DNA from: Forficula auricularia
Lineage: Eukaryota; Arthropoda; Insecta; Dermaptera; Forficulidae
DNA length: 64,000 bases
Assembly: GCA_024734495.1 (NCBI GenBank)
Contig: JALMQS010000089.1
Span: 6,088,420 to 6,152,419, forward strand
Direction: 5' to 3'
Positions 52,184 through 63,693 of the stretch are shown piece by piece. The translations under genes and the position numbers were made by a program. Each line of letters begins with the position of its first letter. Within the stretch, counting starts at the first letter, position 1. The notes under the pieces were generated by a model. The model was not told the origin of the DNA. It ran no database searches and saw nothing but the letters and a program-made list of their open reading frames with translations.

Positions 52184-53255
52184 GCCACCTGATCTCTAAC
52201 CCGTTGAACATTTTGCTCTAGTGAATGTTTGCCGGAGGCTCTGCCCAAGCGCTTCTCTTAAATTCGGGATTCATTTGAATCACTGATAAATACGAAATAA
52301 TAATTCACTTATCTTCAAGATTCATTAGAATCACTGACAAATACGTTTTCCAATACGTTATAATTTATAATTAATAATTATACCAAAACTCTTATAATAA
52401 AAGAGACATTGTAAAGTTTCTTCATAAATAAATGTAATAAGTCTATGTAAACAACCCCAAAAGGGATTATTGGAAATATTTTATTATATTATTTTTAAAA
52501 ACTCAACCTCGACCACAATACTTATTTTACATGTTAAGAATTAACAATATTCATATATAAATAATTACATACATACATATATAACACAAATAATAATTAA
52601 CACAAATAAAATTCAACCATCAATAAGAATACTCGTAAGTCGAGGGCTAAATTTAGTAAAAAAAATTAAAAAAATAAACAGAGAAACCAGAAAAACATAA
52701 ATGTAAATCAACTTAAAAATCAAAAATCAAAAGGATAATTTTTTTCCTTTAAAAATTATAGAAATTACAAAAATCAGAGATCAAAAACAAAAATAAAAAA
52801 ACAAAAAGAAATGAAAACGTCTCACGAAATCACAAAATAAGAAAGTTAGAATCAATTAAATATTTTTTTATATGTCTGACATTTCTGACTTGGTCATAGT
52901 TGAATCTACATATATTTATTTAATTGCCATTCTCAGACCAACAATCTATTCTTGTCTCAAATACAAATCAGTCTTGAACCTAGGCAAAATTATATTAGTT
53001 CTATTAGATATACGTGTGGGATGTATATCGTCGCATTAGAGTGTAAACCTGCTAAATCCATTTTTATCATATATGAGATATTAATACCGTTTGAAAGAAA
53101 AAGAAAAAATATTTTTCTCTTAATTTAGAAATGATTGTCTCATTATCTGGTACATACTCCGTATGGACATATCTTTATGCCCATTTAATGTGAATTGGAA
53201 ATCTTCTTTATTCTCTAAATAAAAATTAGCATAGCAACCGGTGTGGTATTTTGCT
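52184..53255. other. AT-rich spacer
   Basis: No gene seen. Confidence 0.4.
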
Positions 53256-53259
53256 TCGG

Positions 53260-53720
53260 AAGCCATCAAGTCATTTTCAAAAAGTTGCAATCTTTTACTA
53301 GTTGGCTAACAAATCTGGAATAAATTTAATTATTATTTAAATAATTTGCTAAAAGACTGCACTTTGCTGGAGATAGCACCTCTATAGTTTTTTTGAAAGC
53401 AGGAGAACTATAGTAAATTACTAAATCATCTGCAAATTGTAGTAGTTTGAATTCCTCAGATACACCACCGAATATATTCATAGAAATAATAATGTGCTTT
53501 AAGACAGGTCCTTGAGGTAATAATTCAATTAGCAAGAAACCTGGAAAAAGCTTGAGTGGAACATTTCACTTAAATCATTCTTTCAAAGTGTAAATTCTAG
53601 ATTAACGAAGAGATAGCACAACCTACATCCAAATCGACCAATTTTCATATAATTGATGTAAATTAACATTATCGTAGACGTTAGGTTTGTATAAACAAAT
53701 CCTTCCAAAATCTTGTTAAT
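53260..53720 (-). pseudogene. LINE reverse transcriptase scrap
   Basis: Minus-strand LPQGPVLKHIIISMNIF and LLQFADDLVIYYSS (motif B and active-site FADD). It is damaged on both sides, with a short deletion between motifs. Clade not decidable. Confidence 0.7.
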
Positions 53721-53939
53721 TAAGATTGACAGATTGTACACGCTCTTTTGAATTTATAAATTTTATAATTAAAAATATTATAAATAAATTTAATTATAAT
53801 TGAATGTCCGATCGCCAGAGATCACACCATAAAATTACGCCAATCGGGTGGTCCTAATTTAATTCAAATCAATTTAATTGAGGTGTTAGCTCATTTAAAA
53901 TTCCACAAAAATTTAATACTTTTTCCATTTGAATCAGAC

Positions 53940-54117
53940 ACTAGCATAGATCTTCTGTCAAGCAGTGAAGAATTGGATCTTGAAGTGCAATGGTCATTAA
54001 AATGTTTACTTTGAGCTGGGGCCTTTGGTGAAGTGGATCCAACCGAGGGCTTGGATTTTCCTGCTTCGATTTCGCAGGTTTATTTCCTGAGGAATAATTC
54101 ACTTGTTGAGTGCCTCT
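53940..54117 (-). other. low-confidence coding-like stretch next to the tandem array
   Basis: A 60-codon minus-strand frame with GNKPAKSKQENPSP and LDPLHQRPQ, hydrophilic and gag-like in composition. No family recognised. Confidence 0.2.
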
Positions 54118-54846
54118 CCACACTCGCCTTCACGTGGTGCCCCTGTTACGCTGAGCAACCTGGTGGAAGGTTTGGGTAACCAATCCCAGCGGGAAACCAG
54201 GTCAGCAAGTTGAAGGTCCAATTCCACACTTACCTTCACGTGGTGCCCCTGTTACGCTGAGCAACCTGATGGAAGGTTTGGGTAACCAATCCCAGCGGGA
54301 AACCAGGTCAGCAAGCTGAAAGCCAACTCCACACTCGCCTTCACGTGGTGCCCCTGTTACGCTGAGCAACCTGGTGGAAGGTTTGGGTAACCAATCCCAG
54401 CGGGAAACCAGGTCAGCAAGTTGAAGGTCCAATTCCACACTTACCTTCACGTGGTGCCCCTGTTACGCTGAGCAACCTGATGGAAGGTTTGGGTAACCAA
54501 TCCCAGCGGGAAACCAGGTCAGCAAGCTGAAAGCCAACTCCACACTCGCCTTCACGTGGTGCCCCTGTTACGCTGAGCAACCTGATGGAAGGATTGGGTA
54601 ACCAATCCCAGCGGGAAATCAGGTCAGCAAGCTGAAGGTCCAACTCCACACTCGCCTTCACGTGGTGTCCCTGTTACGGTGAGCAACCTGGTGGAAGGTT
54701 TGGGTAACCAATCCCAGCAAGAAACCAGGTCAGCAAGCTGAAAGCCAACTCCACACTCGCCTTCACGTGATGCCCCTGTTACGCTGAGCAACCTGATGGA
54801 AGGTTTGGGTAACCAATCCCAGCGGGAAATCAGGTCAGCAAGCTGA
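54118..54846. repeat. 105/106-bp tandem array with 211-bp higher-order period
   Basis: Seven units start with CCTTCACGTGGTGCCCCTGT at 54127, 54233, 54338, 54444, 54549, 54655 and 54760: spacings alternate 106 and 105. Unit types alternate too (AAGGTCCAATTCC versus AAAGCCAACTCC). Minus-strand frames of 82 codons recur every 211 bp, but 211 is not a multiple of three, so the array is not a protein repeat. Confidence 0.95.
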
Positions 54847-55380
54847 ATAGTGTTGGGGGTTCTAGGTAGGGCTGGTACCTGGCGTAGCTGGGGAAGGGTC
54901 TCCTAGACCAAGTAGTAAGAGGGACAGATTTCCTATTCTATGGAATGACGGAACGAGGCAGGAATACTCTATGGCGGTGAAATGAGACAGGCTCTCAAAA
55001 GTAAGGCAGCGACCTTCAGCCCTGATTGGGACTACTGTCTTTGCTACTCAAGAATGTTAGAATAAGTTACTCTCACTAGTTTTCTCAGCTATCTTTGCCA
55101 CTAGGACTGGAGCCTGTATCTGTAGCAGCAGGCGGGGTATTACGTGCAAGTCCCCCTGTTGAAGTCTGGATCTTTGTTCGAGAATGTCTCTGGCCCAGAA
55201 GAATCTTCAGCATTTTTTAACATAGTAATTTCTTTCCTACGTTTATCACAAATCTTCGAGCCATTGGCTATATGTGGGAACAATTCAGGCATCCATGCTG
55301 TGAGATTTTCCAGCTTTTTTCAGTCTCTGATGTGATTTCATTCATGGATTTCATTACTGAACTCTCAACAAATCATTACT
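54847..55380 (-). other. GC-richer unique region beside the array, possible gene scrap
   Basis: Minus strand contains AWMPELFPHIANGSKICDKR with RKEITMLKNAEDSSGPE (55190-55300). This resembles the xxGxxICxxCRK segment of arthropod zinc-binding transposon proteins, but the second Cys is Arg. Unproven. Confidence 0.25.
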
Positions 55381-55388
55381 TTCCTTAT

Positions 55389-55457
55389 TGAAAAAAAAAC
55401 AAAAAAAACAAAAAACAAAACAAAAAACAAAAACAAACAAAACAAAAACAAAAAATT
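55389..55457. repeat. (ACAAAA)n-type low complexity
   Basis: A-rich tract with regular C. Confidence 0.9.
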
Positions 55458-55763
55458 TCAATATAACATTAATTTAACACTAAAATAATAAGAATTTTAT
55501 TATGCCTGAAAAGGAAAACAATATTAAATACAACAACTCAGAACACATCCACTCAACCGTCGACAAAAAAAAGGAATCCATGTCTAGATTCCTATAAGCC
55601 TACATCCATATCCATTCCCATAAACTAAGTGAAAAATCGTTCTTTTGGGGCTCTGGACAAGACCTCTTAATTTTTGATAAAATCGTCAGTTCTTAAAATT
55701 CAATCTGAATGAATACCTACTACAATTATTTGAAACTTTGGTTTAGTCTTTATCTGATTCACA

Positions 55764-55866
55764 TGATGCCCCTGTTACGCTGAGCAACCTGGTGGAAGGT
55801 TAGGGTAACCAATCCCAGCGAGAAACCAGGTCAGCAAGCTGAAGGTCCAACTTCCACACTCGCCGA
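55764..55866. repeat. isolated unit of the 105-bp repeat
   Basis: One copy (CACATGATGCCCCTGTTACG to CCACACTCGCC), about 0.9 kb from the array and in the same orientation. Confidence 0.9.
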
Positions 55867-56029
55867 TTACAATACTTTAGCCATACTACGCTGTTGATAA
55901 GGTAAAAATTATCTATAACACTTCGGATTTACACCCTTCTCGATTTTCTATAGAAATCTTAACTCTGCTACTATCGGCATTTGTCTTATATATCTGTTGG
56001 GGCCTTAGCCTCATCTAGGAGGGATATTG

Positions 56030-56770
56030 TCCTGGCTAATCAGATTATGACCATCATAGGAAGAGTTTCCTGGGTCCGATTTTTGAATGTAATTGGCGGA
56101 AGCTGAATTGGCTATTTTATTTTGCAATATAAAGAAATGGCTGACAAATGTCCCTCACGTAAGATAGTACATATATATTATTTTTTGATTTTGGCAAGGC
56201 TCTGACTATATCCACTTTGAATTTGTTATCAGCTTCCTATGGTGTTTTGTTATGCTTGCCTATCTTGTTTTTTTTTGGCAATCCTTGCAAGTTTTTGTCC
56301 ATTTGATAATGTCTTTATTCATTTTGGGCCAAATGTATTTAGAACAAATTTGTTTCAAGTTGTTCTTATGCTGGAATGAGCTAATTCGTGAATACTTTTG
56401 AATATTTTAATTTATTAGGAATGAATGGACGCACATTTTTAATTGAAGTGTCGCACCATAAAATTTTCTTATTTTCAATTAAAAATTCCTTCAACTTTAC
56501 TGAAGAGCTTTCATTAAGTTTTAACTTCGTCATCTTAAGGTTGTGCTGTCTCGATTTCGTCCTAATTGATAACAGTAATATTACTGACTCTTGATAGACT
56601 GTCTGCGACAATGTTAACTTGTCTTTTGACATGTTGAATATCTGTACTGAATTCAGAAATAAATTGCAGTTTCTGTTTTGCCTTGGGCTTGCTTTTTAAT
56701 TTTTTTCCTTGAAAGCTAAGATTAGTGGCTTATGATCTGTGTAGATTCGGGTCAGTGGGTATTTTTCATT
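56030..56770 (-). pseudogene. Gypsy RNase H-integrase remnant
   Basis: Minus strand, broken frames: RIYTDHKPLILAFK (RNase H), MSKDKLTLSQTV (where DxVADALSR is expected), ILWCDTSIKNVRPFIPNKL, an LAHSSIRTTQNKF zinc-finger start, and FKVDIVRALPKSKNNIYVL (integrase first Asp region). Order fits Gypsy. Third Gypsy family in the window. Confidence 0.7.
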
Positions 56771-56800
56771 TTCATTTTAAAATCTTTAGATAAATTCTAT

Positions 56801-56824
56801 TAAATATATATATATATATATATA
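56801..56824. repeat. (TA)n microsatellite
   Basis: About 12 TA units. Confidence 0.9.
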
Positions 56825-57059
56825 TCAATTTGTATGATATGTATGGTATATGATAACTCGTTATGACGATGGTTTTTTTTTACTTAAAACATAAAAGTAC
56901 CTATATTTATTTTTGTAATAAGCTCCAGCCTAGCCATACTATATTTACTTCTGTACTATCATGGAATACAATGCTAATTACATGACTAAACAATCATTTT
57001 TGACCTGGGCGTCAATAATTTTGGACATATCTTATTTGCCAAGTCATTAAATAAATATT

Positions 57060-57159
57060 ATCATTTCCGTCCATAATTTGTATTAATTTGAAACATTGAC
57101 TGATAAATAAAAAGTCACACATAAAAACGTGTCCTTATTTTCCTATTATAAACTTTCAA
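57060..57159 (+). mobile_element. short Penelope-type copy with 14-bp duplication
   Basis: ATTAAATAAATATT is exact at 57046-57059 and 57160-57173. The 100-bp body matches 14240-14432 minus the left arm and hammerhead-like core (CCGTCCATAATTTGTATTAA, GTCACACATAAAAA, AACTTTCAAA). Confidence 0.8.
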
Positions 57160-57215
57160 ATTAAATAAATATTTGGGACAGTTTATGAATGAGTTTTTCA
57201 AAAATTCAGTCTTAA

Positions 57216-57400
57216 AAAAAAAAAAAAAAATTGTTTTCCTGTATAAAATATGGTACGTTGTTAGAGTTCGTTGCTGTGATGGAACTGTATTAGATGATGG
57301 CTGATGCAAAAAAAAAAAAAAAATTGTTTTCCACTATAAAATATGGTACGTTGTAGTTCGTTGCTGTGATGGAACTGTATTAGATGATGGCTGATACCTC
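57216..57400. repeat. two-copy tandem duplication, about 90 bp
   Basis: Each unit: A-run, TTGTTTTCC, TATAAAATATGGTACGTTGT, TGTGATGGAACTGTATTAGA, TGATGGCTGAT. Confidence 0.9.
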
Positions 57401-59580
57401 CTCCTTCATCTAATAATAAAATATGATACTTTATGTATGTATAAATGCTAACACAATTTTCACAAACTACTGGAAGATTACAGGTGATTTTTTACGTAAC
57501 TCAAGTGGGTCACATGAAATTATCAAATGGGTCACTTGGTGACCCGCAGGTCATAGGTTCCAGACGCCTGATATAGATCATTCAACAGCTCTATAACTTG
57601 CATCGGCGTAGACTCGGCTGAAATTTTTGTAAACGCAATTATGTCGCTAAAAGTATATGCTTACACTTTTCGGGCTCGTCTGGAGCACCACTCTGAAGAG
57701 CCTCCTCAACAGGCCTGAAATATCCATTTGAAGCAGAAACCCTCTGAAAAAAAATTTCAAGAGTTGAAATTTTGATAGTTTTTGAAAGTTAATAATTTTT
57801 GCAAAATCAATTTGATTGAAATGTTCTAAATTTGCTATTGGTTTTATATATACAATCAATATGATATAAAAGTTAAACTTACTTACTTGCTTGTTCAATC
57901 AAGTTGATGAAATGGAAAAATTCTTTTGTGTAGGGCCACTCATGGTGAAATTAGAAAAATTGGCCAAATCAATGATGTATGCATTCATGAAAAGTGAACT
58001 TGACTCACTCCAGTGGTAAATTCAATATGAACATATATTATGGTATATTTTAAACTATCAATGAACTGAATTGACTCAAACTATATCTATCACTTGAAAA
58101 TGTCTTCAAAAATAGAACCCGAAACGTCAGTCATGTACCCTAATCTTTTTTTTTTTGAAAATCGTTATTTTTTAAATTCAATCTAAATAAATACTACTAC
58201 AATATGTGACTTTGATTGAGACCATGGGTTCCATAGTATTTACCCCAGTACCCTTTGAAGTCGCCTTTGTCGCTTCGCATTTGATAATGTAAAGAAAGCA
58301 ATTTTTCTCTTTCATTACAATTACAATAAATATTTATAAAACTTAGGGAACACGGTGTTAGTTAATAGTGAAACATTTTGTTAAATTATAATAAGTTTGA
58401 AGTTGTTGGTATTTCAAAGGCAAATGAATTTTTACGATCTGTAAAAATGATCATAGACTAATCACCCGAAATATATCGATATATGTCTAAGTAACTCAAT
58501 TTATTCATTTTCCTTACTGTGAAACACCACCAATTTCAAATATCAATTTTATTAAACCAATTATTTTACATTAATTAATGTATACATTGTATTTTTGTTT
58601 CGATTCCGGAGATTACTTCTCCACCATCAAGTGTCCTTATTCATCTTTAGTCCTTGTTTTTAATAAAAGGAAAAATCTAATTAGATAAAAAAAACCTCTT
58701 TTCCGATAATTATTTCAATTCCATTATTCCCCAATCAAGTCGATTGGTTTGCTAATCTCCGTCTTCACCTCCCTCAATCACTCCCAATCTCAAATATCAA
58801 TTATAATTTTACATGCCTATTTGTAAAGTATATTTAAAAAATATAATAATTAAATAATTATATGACAGAGGTCAGGTATATGTTATGTGAATGACAACAT
58901 TCTTATATTTTAAAATAGCAAATGTTGTAACTACAAAATTTGCTTTTTTTTTTAAAATTGATTCACAAAATATTTTTTGTCTTATCTTTAACAATGGCTG
59001 TAAAATGAGACAATTTCTCTGTTTTCTAAAACAAGAAGAACATGGATTGTTTTCCGGGAGAAAGGAAAACTTCTCTTTTCATGCTTCTTTGTATAGAAAA
59101 ATTAAAGTAACATACCATAGATAGAATATAGGGTTATAGAGGGTGTTTATCCCAGTGACGGATTTAATCGCGATGGCACCCAATGCCGCCTGCTTTCTTG
59201 TAATGTCAAAGTATATAATAATAATGTAGAATTAACATAAGAAATCATTGATCATATTATCTAACTTTTGTGGTTCAAATTGCTTTAGGAAAAATTAAAA
59301 CTAAAAGTTTAAAAGTTAATTTGTCTAAATTATAATAATAATAATAATAATAGTGTCTTTATTTGAAGACCCTTTTTACATTTATATACATTTTTACATT
59401 TGTTCAGACAATTTATTTCCTTGGTCCTTGGACCGTCTGGAAAGATTCCGATTTGAACACAATACAAATACATGAATATTCACATTTTTCCATAATAAAT
59501 TGTTTTTCTTTTTTCACCAATTATACATACATATACACACTATACAATATTCTCCCAAACAAATTTCTATATATAGACAT
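57401..59580. other. AT-rich spacer
   Basis: No gene recognised. CCCGAAACGTC near 58130 is a weak Penelope-like end. Confidence 0.45.
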
Positions 59581-59584
59581 TATT

Positions 59585-59652
59585 ATTATTATTTTTTTAA
59601 TGATATTAATGTAAGAAGGAGATACATCAGAAGTTGCATCCCCTAAAGGCCT
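59585..59652. repeat. LINE-tail-like dispersed repeat, copy 2
   Basis: GTAAGAAGGAGATACATCAG and TGCATCCCCTAAAGGCCTGT, as at 9505-9612. Confidence 0.55.
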
Positions 59653-60850
59653 GTTACATTATAAGTTGAAAATAATGTCAAAGTATATATATGAGCGGTT
59701 TAATTTGAAAGGGGATCCGGAAAATTCATCGGTCACAATTGATCGACGATAATTATTCATCAAAAATAATTCATTGACTAGGCAATAGACCGACGCCCTA
59801 TTGGCCGACGATCAGCTCATAATTTAGGGTGTCTGTTATTTACCAAGTTGATTTTTTTTCCACCGCCTCCTAAATTTTTAGCTTATGGTCTAAAAAAAAT
59901 ATCAGACCAAAATCAGCTCTTAATATTCATTTTAAACCGCGCCCTAAAGACGATACATTTCCCATTTAAATAACATGGGATTTTGCAACTTTTTACATTT
60001 TTTTTTCCTTTCTTTTGAACAAGTGAACGTACCGCAACGAGAAATACTTATTCTTGCAAGAAATTGAATGGTTTTCAAGAAAGGTCTCGCATGATTTTTT
60101 GATAAATTCATTTCTTCAAGAGTTATTCGAAGTTAAAGTTGAGCTTAAGTAAATTTTTAGATATTCTTATTTTTACGCTGAAATTATTATTATTTAGATT
60201 GAATTTTTGTCATTTACTTCGAAAATATCTATTTCTAACTGTATTATAATAAAAAAAATCTAGAAAAAATTTTGAAGAATGGAAAATAATGTATTAAATT
60301 ACATGTATTTTGATCTAGTTTTAATAATTTTATTTTTTATTTATTAATATATATAATATATTTTATTAAACTTTCTTTCGTTACATTATATTATTATTTT
60401 TAATTATTATTGGCGTGTCGACTACTACTATGCTTGTTTTAGCTATACAGCTCAAGATTATTAGATAGCTAATATATAAATAGGTAAATAAACAAATACA
60501 ACAAATATAAAAAAAAAACAGGAATAGAAATATATGTCTGAAAGTCTTGGATAAGTACCCTTTAAATGTACTTTAATAGATCTATCTCTGAGAGATCATT
60601 TTTTATGCTACTTATATAATCTTCCCTTCTAAGATATCCCTTGAAAAATGTCATTTTTAATTCGCTGATTTCCTCGAAGAATGTGACCATGTGTTAAATA
60701 ACAATGTCCGATTCTTTCGTTACATTACATTCAAATAAATAAAATTCTTAAGTTTTTGTTTCTTGAAAGAAAATAATTCTAAACCAGAATATAATTTTAT
60801 TATTACAGTATAACAAAATTGTAGTAAACTGATAAGGACTCGTTATTAAA
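59653..60850. other. AT-rich spacer
   Basis: No gene seen. Confidence 0.4.
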
Positions 60851-60851
60851 T

Positions 60852-61382
60852 ATTGATGAAGCTCTATAATACTCTCAGGTATATGAGTCAAACCATTGAC
60901 TAGGATGTAGTTGTCGGTTGGCACAGGGTACTTCTCCCATAAGAAATGAAAGAAATTTTTCTGTTTTTGGTTCTTATATATTTTTCCAGGAGTAGACGTT
61001 TCGACAAGTTTGCCTTGTCATCATCAGTAAATACAAAACAAGGAACTTGAATATAAATTTCTCATGAAGAGAAACCATGCAAGCTTATATTAATTGAACA
61101 TTAACACTAAAAATAATTAAGAATATAAAGTGATGACTTATTATATGATATATTACCTATTTCCGTTTTTTCATCAGTATACTTACAATTTTTACTTTAT
61201 AAATCAGGCTGGGCATTTCCAGAATTACAAGGTGGTAATGTGTTCGAATGGCATGTTGCGAAGAGTTTCTATTTCAATAGATAAAAAATAATATATACAT
61301 CTTATATATCGTTATGATAATAACTACATATTAGTCAATGGTTTGACTCATATACCTATTAGTATTATAGAGCTTCATCAAT
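60852..61382 (-). mobile_element. Penelope-type unit bounded by inverted arms
   Basis: ATTGATGAAGCTCTATAATA...GACTAGGATGTAGTT (60852-60911) is repeated inverted at 61322-61382. The left part continues as the type B unit also seen at 23780-23945, with a hammerhead-like core. No coding frame. Confidence 0.65.
60998..61027 (-). ncRNA. hammerhead-like core, type B copy 2
   Basis: CTGATGA, a 6-bp helix GACAAG/CTTGTC with loop GCAAA, GAAAC. Compared with the copy at 23901-23930, a loop base and the last base of the helix differ, while the core is unchanged. Confidence 0.5.
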
Positions 61383-61499
61383 ACAGAATATAATTGTTCA
61401 CACAAATAAACTCCTAATTCTCTTCTCATTATTCTAAAAAAATATATTCCTAATATATATTCATCTCAAATAAATTTAAAAGATAATATACAAGGATTT

Positions 61500-62060
61500 A
61501 AACTTTACAAAGAATTGTTTTTTTTCCTCCAATGCATTGTAAATTGGAAGTTTCCTTTAAGTTTCGATTCGCAGTTTGAACCCGGAAAGTTGTTGCAACG
61601 AGTGTTTGTTGTTGTTTCGACCCGATTGGAATTTAAGCTTTCTTGTTATAGTGTCCAAATGGTATCTATGTCGGTGGGGCAAGGGCGAACCCTTTTTACC
61701 CAGCTGGGCTTGGTGGGACTCTGCCAGAGCACTCTGCTACGAACTTTCTGTATCGATCCTATGATGCAGGTCACCGGGCCCCGTAAGCCTATATCTCCAC
61801 AATTGAAGATGAGGTGAGGACCCCATTTAAAGAACGGGCCAATATATGCAGTGACAAGCCTCTTGGCGTCCATTCGGTCCGATTTCTTCGTGAGAAAGGA
61901 AGAGTTATAGCGAGCCGATTGACACCATTGATCTTCTCGCTTATTCTTTCTCCGTTCCCCGATCAACCCTTTGACAAGCAACTGTCGTTTTATCAACGTC
62001 TTTGACATTCTTAAACACGTCTCGCCAATTTTTCTCCACCCTCTCAATTCTTAAATATTT
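61500..62060. other. GC-richer island with open frames on both strands, unidentified
   Basis: Minus frame 61646-62047 (133 codons, KKSDRMDAKRLVTAYIGPFF, CGDIGLRGPVTCIIGS) and plus frame 61515-61817 (100 codons) overlap. Neither has a family motif I recognise; strand undecided. Confidence 0.25.
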
Positions 62061-62220
62061 TTTCTTTTAATAACTCATACATAATTATGATATAAACTCC
62101 CGTATATCGAATAAAATAAAAAATAAAATGAATAAAACCAGAATTAATTTAAATGAATGAAAACAGCACACTTTTCATTTAAGTTATTTTTTGCCTTAAT
62201 TAGTTAATATTATATACATA

Positions 62221-62755
62221 TGTTGGATTTGTATTCTTCATTAATCCCTATCGTGTGGGTTCACTGTGGCTTGTCGTGTTATGTCTAGGGTTTATCAAAT
62301 AAAAGGTATTTATATAGGATAAAATATTTATTAACAGGTGGTAACATTCTATATACGGGGTTAAATAACAACTTTCACTTGAAGGGCGTTAATTGATAAA
62401 ATGCTTACTAGTAATCGTAAATCGTTTTGAGAGACGTTATTCGTTTAGTAGTAGCTGATGGGGATGAATATATCGTGTCTTAATACGTTTGAATCTGAAC
62501 CTCGTCTTCGTCTGTTTGTTGTCTGCTTGCAAGTGCAGCTAGGGCTCTGGGCTGACATGATCTTCTTAAGGGTAGTGGGGAGAAATATCACTTGACATTG
62601 TAAATGGAAAATTCTATTTCGTATAACATTCGTTAATAACAATATTTGGAGAATTCACACACTTGTCATCATATTCTTGAATTTACGACGTATTTCCTTT
62701 TGACATATTCTCAAAGGCTTTTAAGGGTCCAAGACTTACTTAATAAAGGGCGGCA
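62221..62755. repeat. long dispersed repeat, copy 2
   Basis: See 33485-34000; differs by small indels near 62440-62490. Starts TGTTGGATTTG. Confidence 0.7.
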
Positions 62756-63393
62756 AGGAGGGTCCCTCAATATATTCGATAGCAGGAAAAAAACCTTGCA
62801 TTTGGGCTGCATATGAGCCTATTAAAAAAAAAAAAAAATCAGTCGAATAGAAAACCTCTTCCTTTTTTGAAGTCGGTTAAAAATCAAAACGATTTATTCT
62901 CGCCTACATATATCTATTATGTATTCTTAATTGGAGGTTTATGTTAAATCCAAAAGAAATAGTGCTTGAATATTTTTTGTATCTCCGACTTGTCTTAAAA
63001 TAAATTGATTTCCATAGTTTTGATGAGGGCTACCAGCTCACATACTCATTTACTGTTTGAAAACCAAAAAGCATGAGTTGTAAATGGGCCTTTGGTCTCG
63101 TTGCTTTCAAAAGCATTTTTTTTTTGCAAAATTTACATATCGTTTTCATGTTTTTTGATCCTGGGATCTCTTTTTCAATTAATTCTTTAATATTTCAAGT
63201 TAGGAAAATAATTTCAACTAGAAATGTTAAATCAATAAATATAGAATAACATGTAAAATGAAAAACATGCGTTTTAATTGAAGTTACTAAATTGATGATG
63301 TTAAACTTGGTAGTACTTTAGATCACAATGCTTTTTTTTGGGAAAGGGTTTTTATTAATGGAAATTGGCCTTTTTTACACAAGAGTTTTTTTT
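62756..63393. other. AT-rich spacer
   Basis: No gene seen. Confidence 0.4.
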
Positions 63394-63693
63394 TGTTGGG
63401 ATCTTATTTAGTTGAGGATCTTAAAGGCTCTGACAGACGGTCGAGCCTGCTTTTGTAGGATATGCATTCAAATAGAACGCTCTGTACTGCGGATTGCCTT
63501 TACAGGCGTAACAAGAACATTTCGTTGAAAAGACCTGGGGGCACATCGTGTTAGATTCGAACGGGCGTGTTCGATTCAAGCGGCCGAGTTATTCACTTAA
63601 TAAATAAATAAATAAACATTGTCCTCAGAACGAGCTTTCGACGAGCTTCTTTCTGTTCCCACGTTATCATAGGTATCGGAATTCAATCCAACA
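63394..63693 (+). repeat. solo-LTR-like repeat
   Basis: 300 bp from TGTTGG to CCAACA (TG...CA with 6-bp inverted ends), AATAAA-type motifs inside near 63600. The first 150 bp match 9799-9962. No target duplication seen (T-run on the left). Confidence 0.55.

Noticed and set aside
54202..54661. Overlapping 82-codon repeat protein frames on the minus strand
   Set aside because: They recur every 211 bp, which is not a multiple of three, and stop in each unit. They reflect the tandem DNA repeat.
58110..58140. Further hammerhead-like core (CCCGAAACGTC)
   Set aside because: The CUGANGA half is absent and stem II does not pair.
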